Origin: Erwinia piriflorinigrans CFBP 5888
GTDB taxonomy: Bacteria > Pseudomonadota > Gammaproteobacteria > Enterobacterales > Enterobacteriaceae
Reading direction: 5' to 3'
Assembly: GCF_001050515.1 (NCBI RefSeq)
Contig: NZ_CAHS01000023.1
Location: 1-64,000, forward strand
DNA: 64,000 nt
Below the pieces are notes generated by a model that did not search any database, was not told the DNA's origin, and worked only from the letters and a program-made list of their open reading frames with translations. Below, one piece after another: positions 23,880 to 34,400 of the stretch (the first letter of the stretch is position 1; every line of letters starts with the position of its first letter). A program made the translations under genes and the position numbers.

Positions 23880-24406
23880 TTATTTAGCGCGCGTTGGCGG
23901 CTGATTGAGGCTGAAGCGCGGTTGCGATAATAGCCAGCAGTCCCGCTGCGCATCCAGCACGGCCCCACGCGCTGCGCCGCCCTCGGGTAGCGTCCATGTC
24001 GTCTGGCGAATAGCCTGCTGATAACGATCGCTACCCAGCTGATTATCCGCCTGTGATAACAGCGGGATCAGGCGCACGCTGATATGATCTACGCTACGCC
24101 ACGGTTTACTGCCATCACTAAACGGCGTCATAAAATCGAGCGCATTCAGCAGCGTTACCTGTTGCGTGGTGCGATAGTGCCACAGATCTCCGTCTACGCT
24201 ATGACGTGCCAGCCCGGCCAGCACCGTCAGCGCCTGCAAATTAAACCCGCTGTAGTGGAAGGAGCGGGTGCCTACTGCTGTTGCAGCAACCGCTTATTCA
24301 GCGCCAGTTCGTCGTGATTAAGAAAGGCATACTCCTGCGCGCCCGATGCAAGGCGGCAAAAAACCGCCAGTAGCAGTAGAACGATGTGGCACAGCACAGA
24401 TTGCAT
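23880..24406 (-). pseudogene. Alginate-lyase-like gene with internal deletion
   Basis: The 5' part starts at ATG 24404–24406 with a signal peptide (MQSVLCHIVLLLLAVFCRLASG) and the opening of a mature protein (YAFLNHDELALNKRLLQQQ), then meets TAG. The 3' part lies in another frame: GTRSFHYSGFNLQALTVLAG followed by DLWHY. That is the C-terminal third of the alginate lyase family (PF05426). A large middle part, including the catalytic region, is missing and the halves are joined out of frame. Most enterics carry kdgK between pdeH and yhjJ; here this remnant occupies that place. Confidence 0.65.
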
Positions 24407-24569
24407 GATTACCCCCGGCAACGACCCTGCAATAAAGCATAGCCTTTGCAGAGCGCTGCGATCGAAACAGGCTGAATCGTGCGCTGGCAAGATCCGAAAG
24501 GTAAATGGGATTGAGGAGATGAACTGGCGCAATCAGGGGAGCCGCTGGCGGCTGCCCCTGTATAAACAC

Positions 24570-26039
24570 TCAAGATGCGGGTGTGGCGTTCTCGCTGGTA
24601 ACGGCTTCCGGGGCGGTAGCAACCGGCGTCATAATCTTCTGCCAGCTTTCCTGCAACATCTTAATATTGGTTTCCGCTTCGCCCTGAGGCTGCATCAGCA
24701 CCATAGTCACATCCTGCGTAAGCTGCTGGCGTAGCTCCTGATTCAGCATATCCAGCGTCAGGCCGGCCAGAAACTTCTGACGCAGCTTCTGATACTGTTC
24801 AGGGGCGATATCCACGACGGCATTCTGCTGCGAACGCAGGCGCTGACTCATCAGTACGTTGGTATCGGTACGCGCATAGGTGGCAAACAGCTTGCCAAGC
24901 TCGGCATTTTTCTGCGCCATCAGTGCATCGAACTCATCCTGCGTCAGTCCTTTATCGCGCACGATAACCATCTCTTTGGCCATCAGCTCAAGATTGCTGG
25001 TCAGTGCCGCATTGTCGGAATCCATATTGATGGCGCACTGGGCGCGCTGATACAGCACTCGACAGTCGAAGCCAACCTGCATTCCCGGCGTTTTTTTATC
25101 GCTCAGCGTTCGCTGCACATGCCAGAACAGCACTTCACGCGCCAGATCGCTCTGCCAGTAACGCAGCAGGCTGGACGATTCGCGAATGGGTGCCCACGGG
25201 TTATCCCATACCAGAGACAGACGATCCTGTCCGAGAGCATTGTTAACCAGATTAACCGGTTGTTGCAGCAGAGGAGAGAGGGTTGGCATCACTGCCGGCT
25301 GTTCGCGTTTGCCTTGCAGCGGAGAGAACGTTTTATTGATTTGCTCCGCCAGGCTGCGGCTGTCGACGTTGCCCACCACAAACAGCGTCATGGCATCCGG
25401 CGTATACCACTGCTTATAAAAGGCGTTGAGCTGGGCAAGATCGACGGGTTGTTTCACGGCGGCAGCCGGGTCGTGCGCCAGCATAGCCGAGCCTTTCAGA
25501 CGATAACGCCACCAGACATCCTTTGGATTGCCCGGCCACGTTGCGATGGGGTCATCAGCATTAATCGCCGTATCCACTATTTGCTGATTAATGGTCATAT
25601 CACCTGCCGTTGCCGCCAGCCAGTTCAAGGCTTCCTTGAGCATTTCCGGGCGGTTATTGGGCAGGCTGAGATTATACAACGTCTGGTCGTACGAGATGAC
25701 AGCCGGTGGCTGTGGGTGCTGCGGATCGATGCTCTGCTGCCAGAGATAACGCTGCTGCACGGGGTTGAGCTTTGCGTTATGCACCAGCGCCAGGCGTGGT
25801 AAAAGATGGCTATAGCCTTCCTGCTGGGCGCTTTCCACCATCGATCCGCTATTGACCATCAGGCGGATCTCAACACGGTCACTTGGCCGTTGAGGCGTAG
25901 TGAGCAACTGCCAACTGAAACCGTTTTCCAGCTTTCCCTGTTGCCAGGCGGGGTCGGGTTGCAGCGTTTCAGCCTGCACAAAACCGGCTGCTGCCAGCAA
26001 TATTCCCCCAACCAATAGACGAATTCTGGTGTCCTGCAT
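24570..26039 (-). CDS. yhjJ: Periplasmic M16-like protein YhjJ, lacking the zinc motif
   Basis: This 489-residue protein has a signal peptide (MQDTRIRLLVGGILLAAAGFVQA) and two inverzincin-like halves, the second starting near residue 180 (AQLNAFYKQWYTPDAMTLFVVGNVD). The HXXEH zinc motif expected near residue 80 is replaced by SHLLPRLAL, so it is probably not a peptidase, as in E. coli YhjJ. Position between pdeH and dctA is conserved. Function is unknown. Confidence 0.9.
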   Translation of the reverse strand: MQDTRIRLLVGGILLAAAGFVQAETLQPDPAWQQGKLENGFSWQLLTTPQRPSDRVEIRLMVNSGSMVESAQQEGYSHLLPRLALVHNAKLNPVQQRYLWQQSIDPQHPQPPAVISYDQTLYNLSLPNNRPEMLKEALNWLAATAGDMTINQQIVDTAINADDPIATWPGNPKDVWWRYRLKGSAMLAHDPAAAVKQPVDLAQLNAFYKQWYTPDAMTLFVVGNVDSRSLAEQINKTFSPLQGKREQPAVMPTLSPLLQQPVNLVNNALGQDRLSLVWDNPWAPIRESSSLLRYWQSDLAREVLFWHVQRTLSDKKTPGMQVGFDCRVLYQRAQCAINMDSDNAALTSNLELMAKEMVIVRDKGLTQDEFDALMAQKNAELGKLFATYARTDTNVLMSQRLRSQQNAVVDIAPEQYQKLRQKFLAGLTLDMLNQELRQQLTQDVTMVLMQPQGEAETNIKMLQESWQKIMTPVATAPEAVTSENATPAS

Positions 26040-26261
26040 GTGAACCCCTACTCAATCACTAACTCAAATACATCGCGGGTAAACGACGGCCTGCTGCTAT
26101 CACGCGATGAGATATACCCGCTCTGTTGCCTGTCGCTCAAATTATTTTGGGTACAACTCAGGAAAGCCGCTGTTTTTTAAGGAACAGCTTCTTAGACCAC
26201 GTATCGACAAAGATGTCACACAGCGGCATGAAATTTCTTAAAACAGATGGGGTTATTATGC
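26040..26261. other. Upstream region of yhjJ
   Basis: No gene is supported. A 64-codon rightward frame across 26126–26320 ends in the dctA terminator and looks spurious. Confidence 0.4.
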
Positions 26262-26298
26262 AAATGCCCGCCGTGAGGGCAAGTCACGACGGGCATTT
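26262..26298 (-). terminator. Terminator of dctA
   Basis: The long stem AAATGCCCG-C-CGTGA pairs with TCACG-A-CGGGCATTT with one mismatch, 40 bases beyond the dctA stop. An AT-rich tract follows on the minus strand (TGCATAATAA). Confidence 0.6.
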
Positions 26299-26337
26299 GT
26301 CGATGTTTTTCACAAATTAACTGCGGGTTACGTGATT

Positions 26338-27612
26338 TCAGGCGGTTTTTACGGCATTTTTTCTGTTTACCAGCGTCTCTTTTAGCTGCTTCTCATCCAG
26401 CTGACCCACCCACTTAGCCACCACCACGGTCGCCACGCCATTACCGATCAGATTGGTCAGCGCTCGGGCTTCGGACATAAAGCGGTCAATACCGAGGATC
26501 AGCGCCAGGCCCGCCACCGGCAGATGCCCCACCGCAGACAGCGTGGCCGCCAGAACGATAAAACCACTGCCGGTCACGCCCGCAGCGCCTTTCGAAGAGA
26601 GCAACAGCACCACCAGCAGGGTGATCTGGTGCCAGATATCCATATGGCTATTGGTTGCCTGGGCGATAAAGACAGCCGCCATCGTCAGATAAATCGACGT
26701 CCCGTCAAGGTTGAAGGAGTATCCGGTCGGGATAACCAGACCCACCACCGATTTCTTACAGCCCAGGTTCTCCATCTTGGTCAACATGCGTGGCAACGCC
26801 GATTCCGATGAGGATGTGCCAAGTACGATCAGCAGCTCTTCTTTGATATAGGCGATAAATTTGAAGATGTTAAAGCCTACCGCACGGGCAATCAGCCCAA
26901 GCACCACCACCACAAACAGCAGACAGGTGATATAGAAGCAGACGATCAGCTGGCCGAGCTGAACCAGAGAACCCACCCCGTACTTACCAATGGTGAAAGC
27001 CATCGCGCCGAAAGCGCCGATCGGAGCCAGGCGCATAATCATATTGATGATGCCGAAAATAACGTGGGCGAAGCTGTCGATAAAGTTAAATACCAGCGTG
27101 CCTTTATCGCCCATGCGGTGCAGCGCAAAGCCGAACAGAATAGCGAACAGCAGCACCTGCAAAATATTGCCGCTGGCAAAAGCACCAATGACGCTGCCGG
27201 GGATCACATCCAGCAGGAACGCCACCACGCCCTGCTGTTCCGCCTGATGGGCATACAGCGCCACCGCTTTGGCATCCAGCGTGGCCGGATCAACGTTCAT
27301 CCCCGCGCCGGGTTGCAGCACGTTGACCACCACCAGACCGATAATCAGGGCAATGGTGCTGACCACCTCAAAATAGAGCAGCGCCACTGCACCGGTGCGC
27401 CCGACGGCTTTCATACTTTCCATACCGGCAATCCCCGAGACAACGGTACAGAAGATCACCGGGGCGATAATCATTTTAATCAGCTTAACAAAGCCATCAC
27501 CCAGCGGTTTCATCTGTGCGCCCAATTCAGGATTGAAATGGCCAAGCAGGACACCGATAGCGATAGCAGCCAATACCTGGAAATAGAGGCTTTTGAACAG
27601 AGAGGTTTTCAT
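26338..27612 (-). CDS. dctA: C4-dicarboxylate:H+/Na+ symporter DctA
   Basis: This 424-residue inner-membrane carrier of the DAACS family imports succinate, fumarate and malate. Its sequence follows E. coli DctA almost residue by residue: [26 protein letters not shown], the serine-rich hairpin [11 protein letters not shown] and the substrate motif in [19 protein letters not shown]. The start at 27612 matches E. coli; a frame from 27717 adds 35 non-conserved residues. Regulation by DcuSR and CRP would be expected, but I did not identify the sites. Confidence 0.95.
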   Translation of the reverse strand: MKTSLFKSLYFQVLAAIAIGVLLGHFNPELGAQMKPLGDGFVKLIKMIIAPVIFCTVVSGIAGMESMKAVGRTGAVALLYFEVVSTIALIIGLVVVNVLQPGAGMNVDPATLDAKAVALYAHQAEQQGVVAFLLDVIPGSVIGAFASGNILQVLLFAILFGFALHRMGDKGTLVFNFIDSFAHVIFGIINMIMRLAPIGAFGAMAFTIGKYGVGSLVQLGQLIVCFYITCLLFVVVVLGLIARAVGFNIFKFIAYIKEELLIVLGTSSSESALPRMLTKMENLGCKKSVVGLVIPTGYSFNLDGTSIYLTMAAVFIAQATNSHMDIWHQITLLVVLLLSSKGAAGVTGSGFIVLAATLSAVGHLPVAGLALILGIDRFMSEARALTNLIGNGVATVVVAKWVGQLDEKQLKETLVNRKNAVKTA

Positions 27613-27805
27613 AGAATTTCCGTTAATCGCTTTAGTTATTATCAGAGGAAAGATAACGCGAAAGTAACACCGGATTAACGGGATAGATATATGGTGCGCG
27701 GGGCCGCCACCCGGCATAGCTCATTTTTATGAGCTGAATCACTTCAGTTGAATCTTGTAAAACTAAAGAAAGTAAGGACGTGCGAAAAAAAACCCGCTGC
27801 ACCCT

Positions 27806-29830
27806 TCAGGCATTGGACAGATAGCGTCGATTAAACTGCGGCACTGGCAGCGCTTCCGCATAGAGATACCCCTGACCGTAGTGGATACCACAGGCCAGCA
27901 GCCGCTCACGCTGCTCTTCGGTTTCGACGCCTTCCGCAATCACGTCCAGCTTAACGATCCCGGCAATCGCCGCCACAATGCGCACCATCGTGTCATCGAA
28001 GGGCAGCGCCGCGACAAAACTACGGTCCATCTTCAGTTTGTCTATCGGCAGGGTTTTGAACTGATTGAGCCAGTTAAGGTTGGCATAACCCATGCCAAAA
28101 TCATCCAGCGCCACGGCAACGCCGGTCTTTTGCAGCTCCTGTAACAGTTGCAGTGCCTGTTCTGGCTCGCCGATCTGGGCAGTTTCAGTAATTTCCACCA
28201 CCAGGCCGCCGGGGCGAATATCATGGCGCTGGATCAGGGCCTGCAAATGGGTCACCATCGCCGCTTCACGCAGCTGGATAGCGGACAGATTAACGCTCAA
28301 CGTCAGTTCGCAGCCTCTCTGTTGCCAGAGCGCCAGGATGCGGCAGGACTCTTCAAATACCCAGCGCCCAAGGGCGGTGATCACGCCAATTTCTTCCGCG
28401 TTGGCAATTAAATCCCCCGGCAAAGACCAGTTACCATCAGCCTGACGCATACGCAACAGCGCCTCGGCTCCTACCAGTTGGCCGCTGCGCATATCCACCT
28501 GCGGCTGTAACCACAGCGAAAACTTTTCCTCTGCCAACCCCTGTAAAATGTCATGTTCCTGGGTTAATCGCTTTTGCGCGCGCTCGGTCTGCAGCACATC
28601 AAAAAACAGGACCTGATTTTTCCCCTGGTGGCGCGCCGACATCATCGCCGAGACGGAACGCGCCAGCAGTTCGTCCGCCCTGAAGCCAGCTTCACGTTGC
28701 GCGATACCGATGCTGACATTAGGCCGCAGCTGCATGTGCTGGAGCTGCACCGGTTGATTAAGCGCCAGCATCAGGTTACGCGCCAGCCGCAGGGCGCGGA
28801 AGGGATTGTTGGCTCGCTTAATCAGCAGTGCAAAATCACCAATGGACAGCTGTGCCAGAACCGTACGATCGTCAATACAGCGACGAATTTTGCCCACCAG
28901 CGTCAGCAGCAACGCATTGCGCTGCTCGTCGGTAACCAGGCCATTCGTTTCCAGCAACGTTTCAATACGCACGACCATCACCGTAAACACACCCGTGCTA
29001 CTCACTGCGCACAGGTGCTGTTCCAGCAAAGCCAGAAATAAGGTTTTGTTCGGCAGATCGCTCAAGGCAAAGCGGGTGCTCTGACGGCTCATCTCATCAT
29101 ACATGGCGCACAGCGCCTGCTGATTGCGATTATAGTTGCGGATGAGAAGACCTATCTCGTCATTACGGTGATACTTAGGCAGTGCCAACTGATGTGTCAC
29201 CACCTGTTGGGGAGTGAGGTCCTGCAAAGCATTCGCCATATTGCGCAGCGGGCGCACCATCAGTCGATTAATGCACCAACTGATAGAGACTGACAGGATC
29301 AGCGCCAATAGCAGATAGGCCGTGACCATTGTCGAGACGGCACTGAGGATAAATTGATAAACACGCCACGAATCCGCCTGCAACACCAAAAATGCCAGTG
29401 GTTTCGGGTTAGCCGGTTCGACCGAGTAGAGCGGTACGGTGATCTGCACCGGCAGTTCAAACAGTCGGGCGATAAAGCGAGGTATCGGTTTTTCGACGGC
29501 AAACTCGGAATGCAGCGCCTGTAAGCCATTGGGTAATACCACTTCCGCCCGCGCAAGTATCCCGGCCGGCCCCAGAGAATTCAGGATAAATTCGGCCTGC
29601 GGGATATCCGCTTTCAATACCGCCTGCGACAGGGGATGACGCACGGTGTGCGCCACGTTTTCCATCTGCTGGGCGTAATCAATCCTGCGCTGCTGCACAA
29701 AGTGAAAAAGCTGGATAACGATAAAGATACAGACGGTGACCAGCACAACGCTGGAAATGGTCGCCATCTGCTTAATCTTTAATGAACGACTGACGCGCAA
29801 GCAAGCTCTCCGAAGCACTGAATTCGTCAT
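27806..29830 (-). CDS. pdeK: Membrane c-di-GMP phosphodiesterase PdeK (YhjK), HAMP–GGDEF–EAL
   Basis: This 674-residue protein has a membrane helix near 20–45, a periplasmic sensor region, a second helix near 165–190 and HAMP. A GGDEF domain with a degenerate active site follows (QLSIGDFALLIKRA replaces GGDEF), then an EAL domain with GAEALLRM, NLSAIQL, EITETA and DDFGMGYANL. Only phosphodiesterase activity is expected. The gene lies directly downstream of the cellulose operon, as in E. coli, and may tune c-di-GMP for BcsA. Confidence 0.92.
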   Translation of the reverse strand: MTNSVLRRACLRVSRSLKIKQMATISSVVLVTVCIFIVIQLFHFVQQRRIDYAQQMENVAHTVRHPLSQAVLKADIPQAEFILNSLGPAGILARAEVVLPNGLQALHSEFAVEKPIPRFIARLFELPVQITVPLYSVEPANPKPLAFLVLQADSWRVYQFILSAVSTMVTAYLLLALILSVSISWCINRLMVRPLRNMANALQDLTPQQVVTHQLALPKYHRNDEIGLLIRNYNRNQQALCAMYDEMSRQSTRFALSDLPNKTLFLALLEQHLCAVSSTGVFTVMVVRIETLLETNGLVTDEQRNALLLTLVGKIRRCIDDRTVLAQLSIGDFALLIKRANNPFRALRLARNLMLALNQPVQLQHMQLRPNVSIGIAQREAGFRADELLARSVSAMMSARHQGKNQVLFFDVLQTERAQKRLTQEHDILQGLAEEKFSLWLQPQVDMRSGQLVGAEALLRMRQADGNWSLPGDLIANAEEIGVITALGRWVFEESCRILALWQQRGCELTLSVNLSAIQLREAAMVTHLQALIQRHDIRPGGLVVEITETAQIGEPEQALQLLQELQKTGVAVALDDFGMGYANLNWLNQFKTLPIDKLKMDRSFVAALPFDDTMVRIVAAIAGIVKLDVIAEGVETEEQRERLLACGIHYGQGYLYAEALPVPQFNRRYLSNA

Positions 29831-30018
29831 TCAGCGCATTTAGGGCGAAAACAGCCCTGAGTATACCCTAAGGTAACAACTTATTAAGCTAACATGCTTT
29901 GCCCGCAGCCCTTTAAGTGTTTTCCTGGACGAAATCATCAGGTTACTCACAGAGTCGCGCAGCGTCATCCAGCGTGGAGAGTCGGGTTCACAGTCTGCTC
30001 ACATCACCTCAGGCGTCA

Positions 30019-31032
30019 TTAGCGATGTTTAAACGCCAGCCACGCCAACAGCGTCAGACTCGATGAATAATAGTCTTCGCTGGCGCTCGGCGAATCATTG
30101 AGATACCCGGTATCACCCAGCGTTAAATCACGTACCGCCAGCAGGCCACCGGCCATATTGTAAGGGGCTTTCTCATTCGTCAGCACATCAAGCCATGCCG
30201 GAGTTTGCAGGCGCGGGAACCCCAGCCAGAAATGCTGGAACGGCACCAGACGCAGAGAAGTCGCATCGTACCAGTGCAGGTACAGCGGGATGCGAATCGC
30301 ATCATAGCTGAAACGCGCGGGCCAGGCGGTGGCCGGAGCCAGCGAGCCGTCGGCGTTTATCACCACCCAGTCCAGCGGCAAAGCGGTGTCGCCAAAGCGC
30401 ATGTCAGTCAGTAAATCCAGCCCATCTTTAATCAGTTGATTCCACAGTTTTAAATGACTGCGCCTGGCAAAGTCACGCCACGCCGGGAAGACGAAGTAGG
30501 AGGGATTCAGCACCACGTAACTGGTTTTATTAAAGCCCTCTGCGCCAGGCAACATCAGGGTGCGGCCGCCAAAGGCGATCACGTTATGAGCGGCAATAGC
30601 CTGCTGAATACGGTCCGACTGCTGTAGCCAGCTGGCAACCTGCCACTTTTCACCCGCCAGCAGCAGCGCCCAGGCGATCAGTACATCGCCATCGGCGGCA
30701 TTATTTTTGTCACTCACCGGGTCATCGACTGCCGGGTCGTATTTCCAGTAGAACAGGCCATTTTGCGGGTTAGTCAGGTTATTTTGCGTCCAACGCCACA
30801 GCTTGTCGAAGCTGCTGCGATCGTTGTAATAAACCGCCATCAGCATTGCATAGCCCTGACCTTCCGTGTGGCTGACGTTGCGATTGCCCGTGTCCTGAAT
30901 GCGCCCGTCGCTGGTCATAAAGCGTGTTTTAAAACTGCTCCAGCCGTCAGCGGCAGCGACCTGGGACATTCCCAGCATCAGCGCCAACAGCATCAGGCCA
31001 GTCCTGAACATTGCCATCATCATCCCTCTCAA
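30019..31032 (-). CDS. bcsZ: Periplasmic endo-1,4-beta-glucanase BcsZ (GH8)
   Basis: This 337-residue GH8 cellulase trims nascent cellulose in the periplasm. It has a signal peptide ([27 protein letters not shown]), the general acid Glu in [10 protein letters not shown] and the base Asp in [14 protein letters not shown]. The start overlaps bcsD by 4 bp, so it is the last gene of the leftward bcs operon. A start at the third or fourth Met is also possible. Confidence 0.93.
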   Translation of the reverse strand: MRGMMMAMFRTGLMLLALMLGMSQVAAADGWSSFKTRFMTSDGRIQDTGNRNVSHTEGQGYAMLMAVYYNDRSSFDKLWRWTQNNLTNPQNGLFYWKYDPAVDDPVSDKNNAADGDVLIAWALLLAGEKWQVASWLQQSDRIQQAIAAHNVIAFGGRTLMLPGAEGFNKTSYVVLNPSYFVFPAWRDFARRSHLKLWNQLIKDGLDLLTDMRFGDTALPLDWVVINADGSLAPATAWPARFSYDAIRIPLYLHWYDATSLRLVPFQHFWLGFPRLQTPAWLDVLTNEKAPYNMAGGLLAVRDLTLGDTGYLNDSPSASEDYYSSSLTLLAWLAFKHR

Positions 31033-31496
31033 GCCTGATAACGAAAACGAAGTGACCCGTCATCGGTCTCTTCCTGGGACACCCCAACCTGCTCACTGCC
31101 GCCCTGGCTACGCAGCCAGCCCGCATACAGTCCGATCAGCACCGCCCCCATTGCCAGATGCCACTGGCGATGCGGCATAACGCCATCGCCCTCCGGCAGC
31201 GCACCGTGATCGATGACGATCGCGTTGTCATAGGGGTGCAGATCGACAAAGCCCCAGTTGAACCGATCCAACACCTTATTGATCCGATCCTCCAGATCGG
31301 CCACGGTGCGCGCCTCACCCAGCGGATAACGCAAGGCAAGGTTCTCACCCATCTGGCGCAAAAATGCCTGGCTTTCCAACTCACCCGCATTATCCAGCAT
31401 GCCGCCGATCATCACGCTCAACAGATCGAACCAGCCCGGATGAGACTGCCGTTGTCGAAAATATTGCAGGGTGCGTTCCTGTCGTAACTGACTCAT
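31029..31496 (-). CDS. bcsD: Cellulose synthase subunit BcsD
   Basis: This 155-residue periplasmic protein belongs to the BcsD/AxCesD family; its homologue forms a ring through which glucan chains exit and aids crystalline packing. Features are an N-terminal [22 protein letters not shown] helix and [26 protein letters not shown] near the C-terminus. It lies 2 bp behind bcsC and overlaps bcsZ by 4 bp. Its presence defines a type I bcs operon, unlike E. coli, which has bcsEFG instead. Confidence 0.9.
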   Translation of the reverse strand: MSQLRQERTLQYFRQRQSHPGWFDLLSVMIGGMLDNAGELESQAFLRQMGENLALRYPLGEARTVADLEDRINKVLDRFNWGFVDLHPYDNAIVIDHGALPEGDGVMPHRQWHLAMGAVLIGLYAGWLRSQGGSEQVGVSQEETDDGSLRFRYQA

Positions 31497-31498
31497 GC

Positions 31499-34400
31499 TT
31501 ATTTGCCTCCCAGCATGTAGCGCAAGTAGAGCTGTGCCGTGCTTTCGTTATAGTCACCAAAAGTGTCATAGCCGAGCTGGCCGCCGATGGTCACGTCTTT
31601 GTTAATCTTATAGTCTGCACCAGCATGAATGTTATAGCCGATGCCGCTCTTACTGCTACCGCTGAAATGGGCTTCTTTTGCGTAGCCTGCGGTGACCATC
31701 TCTTCCAGCAGCGACTGATAATCGCCGTTATTCGGGAAGTACGCGCTGCTGTTCTGGGTATAGGATTGATAACCGACCGAACCGCCCAATTTAACCCTCA
31801 AATCGTCGTAAGTCTGTGAGAAGTCCACCGGCAACGACACGTTGATATAGTCCTGTGGACTGAAGTAGCCGCCCTGGCCAAAACTGAAATTGCTGAGGTT
31901 TTTTGAGAAGTTCATCCAGCTGATGTTAATCCCGGTTTTCAGCTCGCGATCGCTAAAGTGAAACGGGCGCACATAAACCCCGGTGTTAGCCATTAATGCA
32001 TGATTGCTGGCGACGTTTTCACCTTTATAGCTGTAGCCACCGCCCCCGACATAAAAGCCGCTATCACCATCATCGTAGCTCAACAACGCGTTAGCACCGT
32101 TTTTGGTGACCTGTCCCCAGCTCTTTCCAGAGTATCGATCCTTCACACCCACATAGGAGAGCAAACTGTCGGTCACCGCACGGCGTTCACCGGTCAGGAT
32201 CAGCGTCAGATAGTCCGTCAGTTTTGGCGACCATTTAATCCCGCCGACCAGCGTACTCAGATCCTGGCCGAGTGGCGTACTGCCGAGGTCGATACGGTAA
32301 CTCTCGCCGCTTAACGCCAGGTTCAGTTCCACGCCGGATGCCGTCTGGGAATCTGAGGTATTGCTGCTCGCGCTATCGAGGTTAACTTTACGCGATGAGG
32401 CCGCCAGATAATTTTTGAGAGCGGTGTTGTTGTTGATCGCGTTGATATTGCTCAACCCACTGTTGGTGAACGGACTGTAATCTGCCGTGCCGATCCCATT
32501 CAGGCTATCCAACGCGGACGCGACATCAGGGTTAGCCGCGTTAAAAGCATCCACGCCGCTCGTATTGCCATTGGCGCTGTCCGTGGCCCGCAACGCTTTA
32601 AGGTAATCCTGTTCGTTTTTGATGTTCTGGATCTGATTGGCCACCGCGACGCCAGCGGCCCCGGTCCCCAGACGGCGATAAGCGTCGCCGCTGGCGCTGC
32701 CCGCGCTTAGCGTCATCGGTGTGACGGTAAAGTCGACACGCGCATCGCCCAGCGGTGAACTGGACCAGGTGAGCGGCGCTTTGGCTTCATTCAGCTTACT
32801 CAAACCATCTTCACCATCGCGACCACGGATCTGTACCCCGGCCTGTGCCCAGGTGCCGCTCTCTGCCTGCAAAGAATCCATCATGGTATCGATCTGGCGT
32901 AACGTCTGATTCTCCGTGCTGGCAACCTGCGTACCGCCGCCGCTGACGCCATCAATATTGCGGTAGTCACGCGCATCCGCTGCACGTTGCCACGGCAGGG
33001 CATTGCCATAGATCGAAGGAGACGAGCTGGCTGACAGCCTGGTACGGTTGATAAACGGGTTATCCGCCAGCGCCAAACCGCCAATGTCGACACTACCGCC
33101 GAGATGACTGCCCTCCAGCCCCAGCATTTTAGCTTTCGCGCTGCGCAGATAGCCCAGCGCCTGGTTGCGGTCGCCGCCGGCTTCTGATACTCGCGCCAGT
33201 AGCAACAAACGCGGCGCTGAAGGTTCCCCGCGCAGACCTGCGGCCAGCTCACGCGCTTTCGCCACGTCATTCAGCGCCAACGCGGTATTGATCGCCCCTT
33301 CACGCGCCTCCTGACCCGGCATATCCCGCGTCATCAGATAGTTGTAAACCACCGCCGCTTCTTTATTCATTTTGCCGGCCTGATACAGGCGCGCCATCGC
33401 AAACATCAGGTCACCGTTCTGCGGATCGTGTTGCAGAGCGCCAATCAGCTTGTCATAGGCGGCGGCATACTGTTTGCGTTCGCGCAGTGCATCCACCTGA
33501 TTGATCAACGCGCCGTTACGAAGCCCTGCCAGCTGCGCGCTGGTACTGCGTGTCTGCAATTCGGGATCGTTAATAAAACTTTGCGCTTCCGCGCCCAGTC
33601 CGGCCCGATCCAGCACCGCCAGCTGTGCCGCATAATCCCCCGCATTGCCCTGTACGCCGCGCTGCATATTGCTACGCACGACCGACACCGCCGTGGAGAG
33701 ATCGCCAGCCTGCGCCAGGTCTGTCGCCAGGTGGCCAGCATCAATAGGGTTGTGCGGTGGATTAACCGCCAGCGCTCTCAGGGTATTGGCCGCTGCCGCC
33801 GTAGCCCCCTGGGCCAGGTAACGCCGGGCCACGACCATCTGCTGGTTAACATTCGCACGCTGCGCCAGATCGCGCATACCCGTGCTCTGATTGCGGGGTG
33901 GAATGCGCGACAGCAGGCTTTGCGCCTGCGGCCAGGCATCGTTTTCGCTGGCAAGCAGCGCGGCAGCATAGATTTCATTGCTGCTGGCCCCGGGGCGAAA
34001 AGCAGGCTGCATCACGTCAGCCGCTGCGGCCATGTTACCCTGCTGCTGATAGATACGCGCCAGGTCGAGACGTACCCAGCCATCGCCCGGAAAACGCTGC
34101 AACCCCTGTTGCAGGATACCCATTGCACGCTGCGCATCCCCTGCCGCCAGCTGCCGTTGTGCTTCGCGCCGCAGAGGATCGCTGGTCTCTACCGGGCGTG
34201 GCGTCACGGCCTGACGGACGCTGGCTGGCAGTGACGCCAGCAGGGTGTTGGCTTCAGCGCTACGATTTTGCTGACGCAGCACGTAAAACAGCCCCTCTCG
34301 CGCCTGACGGTTAGCCGCATCGCTGGCCAGCACGCTGCGATAGATCGACTCCGCCTGGTCCGGCTGATGATTAAGACGCAGTACGTCAGCGCGGAACAAC

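Noticed and set aside
33428..34234. 268-codon frame antisense to bcsC
   Set aside because: It covers the TPR repeats on the other strand and has no signal, motif or ribosome-binding site.
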